Positions 58,020-64,000 of a stretch of DNA of 64,000 bases are shown in pieces; within the stretch, counting starts at the first letter, position 1, and every line of letters starts with the position of its first letter. This DNA is from JBMOOG01 sp049324535 (GTDB lineage Bacteria; Pseudomonadota; Alphaproteobacteria; Rhodobacterales; Rhodobacteraceae). Under the pieces are notes generated by a model that ran no database searches, was not told the origin of the DNA, and saw only the letters and a list, made by a program, of their open reading frames with translations. The stretch lies in NCBI GenBank assembly GCA_049324535.1, contig JBMOOG010000026.1, forward strand, positions 1 through 64,000. The letters are read 5' to 3'. The translations under genes were made by a program, and so were the position numbers.

Positions 58020-58586
58020 ATGGCCCAGGACGCCAAGCCGCTCTTGATCAAACGCTACGCGAGCCGGCGGCTCTACAACACCGAGACCAGCGACTACGTG
58101 ACGCTCGAGGACATTGCCGCCTTCATCCGCGCGGGGCGCGAGGTGCAGATCGTCGATCTCAAGTCCGGTGACGACCTGACACGGCAATACCTTCTCCAGA
58201 TCATCGCCGAGCATGAGAGCCGCGGCGAAAGCGTGCTGCCGGTCGATGTGCTGACCGATCTGGTGCGCAGCTACGCCACCAGCGCCCAGAGCGTGGTGCC
58301 GCAGTTCCTCGCGGCCTCGTTCGAGATGCTGCGCGAGGGCCAGTCCAAGATGATGGAGAACCTTGCGTCCTTCCCGAACCCGATGGCGGCCATGCCGGGC
58401 TTCGACGCGCTGCAGCGCCAGCAGAAGGCGTTCCTCAAGTCGGTGATGGGCGGATGGACCGGCGGATCCTCGGGCCCGGCGCGCGAGGATTCGCCCGAGA
58501 AGGGCGCCGCCGCCGATGGCGGCGACGAGATCGCCGAGATCCGCCGGCAGTTGAGCGAACTGCAGGCCAAGCTCGCGAAACTCTAG
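58020..58586 (+). CDS. phaR: PHA synthesis regulator PhaR
   Basis: A 188-residue repressor that senses PHA. The N-terminal PHB-accumulation DNA-binding domain (PLLIKRYASRRLYNTETSDYV, EDIAAFIRAGREVQIVD, SGDDLTRQYLLQII) spans about 1-70; the C-terminal half is helical (EMLREGQSKMMENL, a coiled coil IRRQLSELQAKLAKL at the end) and probably binds PHA. It represses phaP until granules form. GCAGGGAAGGACAGG precedes ATG 58020. Confidence 0.94.
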   Translation: MAQDAKPLLIKRYASRRLYNTETSDYVTLEDIAAFIRAGREVQIVDLKSGDDLTRQYLLQIIAEHESRGESVLPVDVLTDLVRSYATSAQSVVPQFLAASFEMLREGQSKMMENLASFPNPMAAMPGFDALQRQQKAFLKSVMGGWTGGSSGPAREDSPEKGAAADGGDEIAEIRRQLSELQAKLAKL

Positions 58587-58591
58587 GCCCG

Positions 58592-58610
58592 GCGGGCCAG
58601 CCCGCTTTCG
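58592..58610 (+). terminator. Terminator hairpin after phaR
   Basis: GCGGGC-CA-GCCCGC followed by TTTCG, directly after the phaR stop codon. Confidence 0.5.
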
Positions 58611-58639
58611 CACCGGACGAAGCCTCCGGCATGGGGTGC

Positions 58640-58658
58640 GGGGGGCGCGTGGCCCCCC
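58640..58658 (-). terminator. Hairpin after the class III aminotransferase gene
   Basis: GGGGGGC, 5-nt loop, GCCCCCC in the convergent spacer, 10 bp from the aminotransferase stop. No T-run. Confidence 0.45.
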
Positions 58659-58667
58659 GTTCCGCGG

Positions 58668-60035
58668 TCAGCCCACCTCGGCGAAGACCTTTTCGAGCGC
58701 CGCCTTCAGCTTGGCGAACATCTCGTCCATCTGCGCGTCGGTCATGGTGAAGGTCGGCGCCAGCACGATCGCCTGGCCGAGCGGCCGGCAGATCAGACCT
58801 TGGTCTGTGCAGGCGTTGGCGATGCGCTCGCTGACCGAGAGCTTGCTGTCGAAGGGCGTCTTGGTCGCCTTGTCCTTCACCGCCTCCAGCGCCCACATCA
58901 GGCCGATGCCGCGGTATTCGCCGATGTTCGGGTGCCTGGCCAGTTCCCTGAGCCCCGCCTCCATCTTCGGCGCCAGCCGCTTGACGTTCTCGGCCAGCCC
59001 CTCGTTCATCACCACGTCGATGGCCTTGAGCGCGATCGCGCAGCCCACCGGGTGGCCCGAGGCGGTGAAGCCATGCGGGAATTCCTCGACCGCCTCGGAC
59101 GCCGCCTGTACGCGGTCGGCGAGCTCCGGCCCGAGGATGATCGCCCCCATCGGGAAGAAGCCCGCGGTGATGTTCTTCGAGCTGATGATCGCATCCGGCA
59201 TGAAGTCGAAGGTCTGGCAGCCCCAGGTGTTGCCGGTGCGTCCGAAACCGCAGATCACCTCGTCCGAGATCAGCGGGATGCCGTAGCGCTTGAGCACCGC
59301 CTGAACGGCCTGGAAATAACCCTTCGACGGCACGATCACCCCGCCCGCGCCCATCACGGGTTCCGCGAAGAAGCCGGCGATGGTGTCGGGGCCTTCCTTG
59401 ATGATCGTGGCCTCGAGCTCGGCCGCCATCCGCGCCGTGAACTGCTCTTCGGTCTCGCCGTCGCGGCCGAAGCGCCAGTAATGCGGGCAGCCGACATGGA
59501 TGAACCCCGGCAGCGGCAGGCCGAAGACCGAGTTGTAGGGCTTGCCGGTCATCGAGGCGGCGACCGCCGTCACCCCGTGGTAGGAGTTGACACGGGTGAT
59601 GATCTTGCGCCGCTGCGGCTTGCCTTCGGACCCGGCGAGGAACCACAGGATCTTGACCATGGTGTCGTTGGCCTCGGACCCCGAGTTGGTGTAGAAGACC
59701 CGGCCACGGTCGAAGGGCGACACCTCGACCAGCTTCTCGCTCAGAAGCACGGTCTGGTCCGACATCCGCCCGAAGAAGGCGTGGTATCCGGGAAAGCGGT
59801 CGTACTGCGCCTTGGCGGCCTCGATCAGCCCCTTGTGATCGAAGCCCGCGACCATGTTCCACAGCCCGGAATTCGCGTCGAGATAGCGTCGCCCGTGCAC
59901 GTCGATCACGTAGGGCCCTTCGCCATGCGTCAGCACCACGGCGCCGCGTTCATGGACGGAGGGAAGATCGGTGAAACCGTAAAGCGAGAATTCGTCGGCG
60001 CGGGATTCCCAGCTGTTGGGCGCGTTGTCGCGCAT
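58668..60035 (-). CDS. Class III aminotransferase (putrescine/omega-amino acid type)
   Basis: A 455-residue PLP omega-aminotransferase: GLWNMVAGFDH (about 57-67), FYTNSGSEANDTMVKI (about 113-128), the Asp-containing ISDEVICGFGRTG and the Schiff-base Lys in SSKNITAGFFPMGA (about 289). This resembles SpuC-type putrescine/polyamine-pyruvate aminotransferases; beta-alanine or taurine aminotransferase is possible. It is the last of four minus-strand genes together with FAD oxidase and glutamine-synthetase-like enzymes, which suits polyamine catabolism. Confidence 0.88.
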   Translation of the reverse strand: MRDNAPNSWESRADEFSLYGFTDLPSVHERGAVVLTHGEGPYVIDVHGRRYLDANSGLWNMVAGFDHKGLIEAAKAQYDRFPGYHAFFGRMSDQTVLLSEKLVEVSPFDRGRVFYTNSGSEANDTMVKILWFLAGSEGKPQRRKIITRVNSYHGVTAVAASMTGKPYNSVFGLPLPGFIHVGCPHYWRFGRDGETEEQFTARMAAELEATIIKEGPDTIAGFFAEPVMGAGGVIVPSKGYFQAVQAVLKRYGIPLISDEVICGFGRTGNTWGCQTFDFMPDAIISSKNITAGFFPMGAIILGPELADRVQAASEAVEEFPHGFTASGHPVGCAIALKAIDVVMNEGLAENVKRLAPKMEAGLRELARHPNIGEYRGIGLMWALEAVKDKATKTPFDSKLSVSERIANACTDQGLICRPLGQAIVLAPTFTMTDAQMDEMFAKLKAALEKVFAEVG

Positions 60036-60185
60036 GATGGCCGTCCTTGGGCTGTTGCTGATCGTGCGACGCTAGCGCGGCGGATGGCCGCAGACAACAC
60101 CCCGCAGGCGGCGCGACGGTGCGGCGCTCCACCTTGTCGTGCCCTGGAGGGGGTGATCCGTCAGTCTGCCGGATGGGGCCGTCGG

Positions 60186-61406
60186 TCAGGCGGCAGGCGC
60201 GACCGCGCCCTTGACCTGTTCGACGGCGGCCAGCAGCGCGTCCGCGATGTAGTCGAGCTCGGCCCGGTTGAGACGGGTCGGCAGACGCAGGTCGCAGGCG
60301 CGCATCAGCATGGCGCGGGTCTGCGGCAGATCGGGCAGCTCGCCCAGGAACTGCCAGTTCCAGTAGGCGCGGGCGTTGTCCTCGCTCAGCCCGAAGATCT
60401 GGACCGAGATGCCGCGCGCCTTGGCCGCGTCCTGGAAGGCCCGCGCCTCGCTGTCCTGGGTGAAGCCCACGAGGTTGAACTGAAGCGAATCCGGTGCCCG
60501 GCGCTCCTGCGGCATGGGCGGCGGCACCTCGAACCACGGCGAGGCGTCGAGCCTGGCGGCGACGTGGTCGTGATTGGCCAGCCCCCGGTCCACGCGGCCG
60601 TCGATCTCGGGGATCTGCGGGCGGATGACGGCGGCCGAGAGGTTCTGCATCCGCATGTTGTAGAGCGGCAGCTTGTTCTGCCACAGGTGGAAGCTGTTCT
60701 GGAGGCCCGGATGCTTCTTCCAGTTGTGTTCGTAGGCGCCGGACATGATGACGGCCCGCGCCGCCAGTTCCGGATCGTCGGTCACGAACATTCCGCCCTC
60801 GCCGGCGTTCACCAGCTTGTAGGACTGGAAGGAGAAGCAGCCGATCCGGCCGATGGTGCCGATCTTGCGGCCGTTCCAGAGCGTGCCCAGCGAATGCGCC
60901 GCGTCCTCGATCACCGGGATTCCGCGCGCGTCGCAGAGCGCCATGATCGCATCCATGTCCGAGGTGTGCCCGCGCATGTGGCTGATCATCACCGCCGCGA
61001 TGTCCTGATCGAGCTTGGCCTCGAAGTCCGCCATGTCGATGCGGAAGTTCGACCCCACCTCGCACAGGACCGGCACGCAGTTCGCGTGCACCACCGCCGA
61101 GGGCACGGCGGCGAAGGTGAAGGCCGGGATCAGCACCCGTGCCCCGGGCGCGAGGTCCAGCGCCCGCAGCGACAGGAAGAGCGCCGCCGAGCAGGACGAC
61201 ACCGCCAGCGCGTAGCGCGACCCGATCCATCCGGCGAACTCCGCCTCGAGCAGCGAGACCGGGGCGCCTTCGGGGGCGGTGTAGCGGAAGAGATCGCCCG
61301 AGGTCAGCAGGCGGTCGATTTCCTCGCGGGCGGAATCGGGAATGGCTTCGGCGTCATAAACATTCGGTGCCGGGGTGTGTCGCCCCGCCATGTCGTCGCG
61401 TGCCAT
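60186..61406 (-). CDS. DegT/DnrJ/EryC1-family aminotransferase
   Basis: A 406-residue sugar-aminotransferase-like PLP protein. It has SSCSAALFLSLRALDL (substrate cradle), PAFTFAAVPSAVVHANCVPVL, EDAAHSLGTLWNGRKIG and the PLP Lys in SFQSYKLVNAGEGG (about residue 210). The family usually aminates keto-sugars for surface glycans or antibiotics, yet no glycan genes are nearby. It lies between the two polyamine-type genes, on the same strand, with 150 and 89 bp gaps. Substrate unknown. Confidence 0.85.
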   Translation of the reverse strand: MARDDMAGRHTPAPNVYDAEAIPDSAREEIDRLLTSGDLFRYTAPEGAPVSLLEAEFAGWIGSRYALAVSSCSAALFLSLRALDLAPGARVLIPAFTFAAVPSAVVHANCVPVLCEVGSNFRIDMADFEAKLDQDIAAVMISHMRGHTSDMDAIMALCDARGIPVIEDAAHSLGTLWNGRKIGTIGRIGCFSFQSYKLVNAGEGGMFVTDDPELAARAVIMSGAYEHNWKKHPGLQNSFHLWQNKLPLYNMRMQNLSAAVIRPQIPEIDGRVDRGLANHDHVAARLDASPWFEVPPPMPQERRAPDSLQFNLVGFTQDSEARAFQDAAKARGISVQIFGLSEDNARAYWNWQFLGELPDLPQTRAMLMRACDLRLPTRLNRAELDYIADALLAAVEQVKGAVAPAA

Positions 61407-61495
61407 TCGACACCATCCCCCGTGCGGCTGTCTTGCGCCTAGGCTTTAGCCGAAGGGCCGCGAAAACGCCAGAGCCATGACCGCCGCGCCAGCGG

Positions 61496-62797
61496 TCAGG
61501 CGCCCAGCCGGTCGCGCAGGGAATACCAGCTCATCGCCAGAACCAGAAGCGGCCAGCGGAATCCCGGTCCGCCGGGGAAGGGCGGCACCGGCAGCGCGGC
61601 CAGCGCGTCGAACCGCCCGGCCTGGCCGGCCACCGCCTCGGCCATGATCTTGCCGGCAAGCGTCGCCATGGCGACGCCGTGGCCCGAATAGCCCGAAACC
61701 GACAGGATGTTGGGGGCGGTGCGCAGGAAGGCCGGCATCCGCCGCATGGTGATCGCGAGCGTTCCACCCCAGGCGTGGTCGATGCGCACGTCGCGCAGGC
61801 CCGGATAGACCTCGAGCATCGGCTTCCGGACGGTCGCCACGATGTCGGGGAAGCGGTAGCCGTAGCTTTCGCCGCCGCCGAAGATCAGCCGCTTGTCGGG
61901 CGACAGGTGCCAGTAGTTCACGACGAACTTGCTGTCGGCCACCGCCACGTCCTGCCGAAGCACCGTCTCCGCGCGCTCGCCCAGGGGCTCGGTCGCCACG
62001 ATGAAGTTGTTGATCGGCATCACCCGCGCCGCGACCCTGCGGTCGAGATGGCCGAGATAGCCGTTGCCGGCGAGGATCACATGGCTGCACTCGACCCGGC
62101 CCTCGCCGGTCTGCACCACCGGCCGCTGCCCGCGCTGGATGTGGTGGACATGGCTTTTCTCGAAGATGCGGGCGCCCGCCGCGGCCGCGGCCCGCCCCAG
62201 ACCGAGCGCGAAGTTCAAGGGATGGATGTGGCCGGCGCCGCGGTCGATGTCGCCCCCGACGTAGGCGTCCGACGGCAGGATCGCCCGCAGGGCTTCGCGG
62301 TCGAGCGGCTGCACCTGGTCATAGCCGTAGTCGCGTGCAAGCTTTTCGGCGTAGGCGCGGGCATGGTCCACCTCGGCGGCCGAGCGGCAGGCGTGGACGA
62401 TGCCGGGCTTGAAGGTGACGGGCATCGCGTGGTCCGCGATCAGCCCGCGCACCAGCGCCTTGGCCTCTTCGCCGAGATCCCAGAGCATCCGGGCCGTGTC
62501 GCGGCCGTGCGCGCGTTCGAGCGCGTCCTGATCGAGCCGCTGCCCCGATCCGACCTGGCCGCCGTTGCGGCCCGAGGCGCCGAAGCCCACGCGATGCGCA
62601 TCGAGCACCACCACGTCGAGACCCGCCCGGGCGAGATGCAGCGCCGCCGACAGCCCGGTGTAGCCGGCGCCGACGATGCAGACGTCGGCCCGGGTCGCGC
62701 CCCGCAGAGCCGGGAACGGGTCAAGCGGCGTCGCGGTCGCGGCATACCAGCTGGGGGGGTATTCGCCGCGGCGGTCGTTGGCAAAGAGCAGATTCAT
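61496..62797 (-). CDS. FAD-dependent oxidoreductase (PuuB-like)
   Basis: A 433-residue DAO-fold flavoprotein. The dinucleotide-binding motif is VCIVGAGYTGLSAALHLARAG (in part; about 40-60), then GASGRNGGQV; the C-terminal SGYSGHGVAMATLAGKI is typical of PuuB/OrdL gamma-glutamylputrescine oxidases. ATG 62797 overlaps the stop of the glutamine-synthetase-like gene (ATGA), so the two are co-translated, which strengthens the functional link. Confidence 0.9.
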   Translation of the reverse strand: MNLLFANDRRGEYPPSWYAATATPLDPFPALRGATRADVCIVGAGYTGLSAALHLARAGLDVVVLDAHRVGFGASGRNGGQVGSGQRLDQDALERAHGRDTARMLWDLGEEAKALVRGLIADHAMPVTFKPGIVHACRSAAEVDHARAYAEKLARDYGYDQVQPLDREALRAILPSDAYVGGDIDRGAGHIHPLNFALGLGRAAAAAGARIFEKSHVHHIQRGQRPVVQTGEGRVECSHVILAGNGYLGHLDRRVAARVMPINNFIVATEPLGERAETVLRQDVAVADSKFVVNYWHLSPDKRLIFGGGESYGYRFPDIVATVRKPMLEVYPGLRDVRIDHAWGGTLAITMRRMPAFLRTAPNILSVSGYSGHGVAMATLAGKIMAEAVAGQAGRFDALAALPVPPFPGGPGFRWPLLVLAMSWYSLRDRLGA

Positions 62798-64000
62798 ACG
62801 TTCAGCAGCAGATGTTCGCGTTCCCACGGGCTGATGACCTGGAGGAACTCTTTGTATTCGTTGCGCTTCACGCTGTCATAGACCTTGATGAACTCCGGCC
62901 CCATCACCTCCTTCAGCGCCTGGTCCTCGTCCAGAAGGTCGAGCGCATCGCCAAGGTTCACCGGAATGTCCTCGCTGTCGATGTAGGCCGAGCCGGTGAA
63001 TTCGGGGCGCGCCTCGGTCTTGTTCATCAGGCCGAGATAGCCGCAGGCGAGCGTGGCCGCGATGCCGAGATAGGGGTTGCAGTCCATGCCAGGCAGGCGG
63101 TTTTCCACGCGCCGGGCCGCCGGGCCCGAGATCGGCACCCGCAGCCCCGTGGTGCGGTTGTCGCGGCCCCATTCGAGGTTGATCGGGGCGGCGAAGTCCG
63201 GGACATAGCGGCGATAGCTGTTGACGTAGGGGGCAAAGAGGGCCACGGCCGCGCCGAGGTGTTTCTGGAGGCCCCCGATGAAATGCAGGAACTGCGGCGT
63301 CTCCACGCCCTTCGGGCCGGCGAAGATGTTCTTGCCGGTCTTCGTGTCCACGACCGAGGTGTGGATGTGCATGGCGCTGCCCGGTTCGCCCGCGATGGGT
63401 TTCGCCATGAAGGTGGCAAAGCAGTCGTGGCGCAGCGCCGCCTCGCGGATCAGGCGCTTGAAGAAGAACACGTCGTCGGCCAGCCGCACCGGGTCGCCAT
63501 GGGCGAGGTTCAGCTCGATCTGCCCCGCGCCGCCTTCCTGGAGGATGCCGTCGATCTCCAGCCCCTGCGCCTCGGCATAGTCGTAGATGTCGTCGATCAC
63601 CTTGCCGTATTCGTCCACGGCCGACATGGAATAGGCCTGCTTGGCCGCCGCGCGGCGCCCGGTGCGGCCCATCGGCGGGATCACCGGCTGGTTCGGGTCG
63701 GTGTTGCGGGCGGTCAGGAAGAATTCCATCTCGGGCGCGACCACGGGCTTCCAGCCCTGCGCCTCGTAAAGGCCGACGATGCGCTTGAGCACGTTGCGCG
63801 GGCTGAAGGGGACAAGGTTGCCCTGCTGGTCCTTGGCGTCGTGGATCACCTGAAGCGTGACATCCGCCGTCCAGGGCGCGGCGGTGGCGGTGGACCAGTC
63901 GGGCTCGAGGATCATGTCGGGTTCGGTGAAGGCGTCGAAGGGGTTGTCGGCCCATTCCCCGGTGATCGTCTGGAGGAAGATCGAATTCGGCAGGAAGTAG
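62794..64000 (-). CDS. Glutamine synthetase-family protein (PuuA-like), 5' end missing
   Basis: About 401 codons are visible; the N-terminus lies right of the window (the frame is open to the edge, reading YFLPNSIFLQTITGEWADN). Catalytic-domain motifs are VVAPEMEFFLTARN, GQIELNLAHGDPV, GEPGSAMHIHTSVVD and NLEWGRDNRTTGLRVP. The NPFDAF..PDM segment and the neighbours fit gamma-glutamylpolyamine synthetase rather than the ammonia-assimilating GlnA. The first gene of the polyamine-type cluster. Confidence 0.9.
   Translation of the reverse strand, partial: YFLPNSIFLQTITGEWADNPFDAFTEPDMILEPDWSTATAAPWTADVTLQVIHDAKDQQGNLVPFSPRNVLKRIVGLYEAQGWKPVVAPEMEFFLTARNTDPNQPVIPPMGRTGRRAAAKQAYSMSAVDEYGKVIDDIYDYAEAQGLEIDGILQEGGAGQIELNLAHGDPVRLADDVFFFKRLIREAALRHDCFATFMAKPIAGEPGSAMHIHTSVVDTKTGKNIFAGPKGVETPQFLHFIGGLQKHLGAAVALFAPYVNSYRRYVPDFAAPINLEWGRDNRTTGLRVPISGPAARRVENRLPGMDCNPYLGIAATLACGYLGLMNKTEARPEFTGSAYIDSEDIPVNLGDALDLLDEDQALKEVMGPEFIKVYDSVKRNEYKEFLQVISPWEREHLLLNV

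Noticed and set aside
1..64000. CRISPR arrays, tRNA or rRNA genes, insertion sequences, prophage
   Set aside because: I found no regularly spaced repeats, no tRNA-like cloverleaf or TTCRA loop block, no transposase or integrase motifs, and no composition break marking an island.

Overview
The window is about 64 kb of very GC-rich chromosomal DNA from an alphaproteobacterium, almost certainly of the order Rhodobacterales (Rhodobacter/Rhodovulum/Paracoccus-like). The evidence is gene content and order: tolA-tolB-pal-cpoB-tilS-ftsH, fhs-chorismate mutase-folD, proS-lolC-lolD, short ProS without the large editing insertion, phaZ/phaC-phaP-phaR, ThyX in place of ThyA, and a pair of DUF1194 proteins. 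I cannot name the species. I saw no rRNA, tRNA, CRISPR array, prophage or insertion sequence; this is core and lightly accessory chromosome, with genes packed tightly and often sharing 1-8 bp at start/stop junctions.

Layout. 1-7.2 kb: the 3' end of the Tol-Pal envelope operon running into tilS and ftsH. 7.3-11.8 kb: a small methyltransferase, a MOSC protein and the one-carbon genes fhs and folD with a chorismate mutase between them. 11.8-17.8 kb: thioesterase, a membrane-anchored LytTR regulator, NhaA, and small enzymes (VOC, GNAT, DjlA-like, EEP hydrolase). 17.8-23.4 kb (minus strand): AI-2E/PerM permease, Hda, PPK1 and PPX, i.e. polyphosphate metabolism. 23.6-28.1 kb: proS, lolCD and two small c-type cytochromes preceded by an FNR-type box. 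28.1-36.9 kb (mostly minus): transporter, DUF302, DUF1194, methyltransferase, parE, mprF, GST. 37.0-46.4 kb: PPK2, methyltransferase, MATE, aspartate aminotransferase, SdhE, MarR regulator, second DUF1194, glyoxalase I, ThyX, two small paralogous unknown proteins, ArsC/Spx-like protein.

46.5-51.2 kb is the most interesting part: a bufferin-type copper/metal-stress RiPP operon (two tandem bufA precursors, bufB MNIO/DUF692 enzyme, bufC/DUF2063, DoxX protein) divergent from an ECF sigma factor and its NrsF-type membrane anti-sigma factor. Three promoters with the same arrangement, GTAACG-N16-CGAA, lie in front of sigF and of each bufA copy. Their spacer sequences have diverged while the two boxes are unchanged, which points to one autoregulated regulon.

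51.2-64.0 kb: thrS, an alpha/beta hydrolase, the polyhydroxyalkanoate cluster (phaZ divergent from phaC-phaP-phaR) with PhaR-type inverted repeats in front of phaZ and phaP, and a minus-strand cluster resembling gamma-glutamyl-polyamine catabolism (glutamine-synthetase-like, FAD oxidase, class III aminotransferase) with a DegT-family aminotransferase inside it; the first gene of that cluster runs off the right edge.
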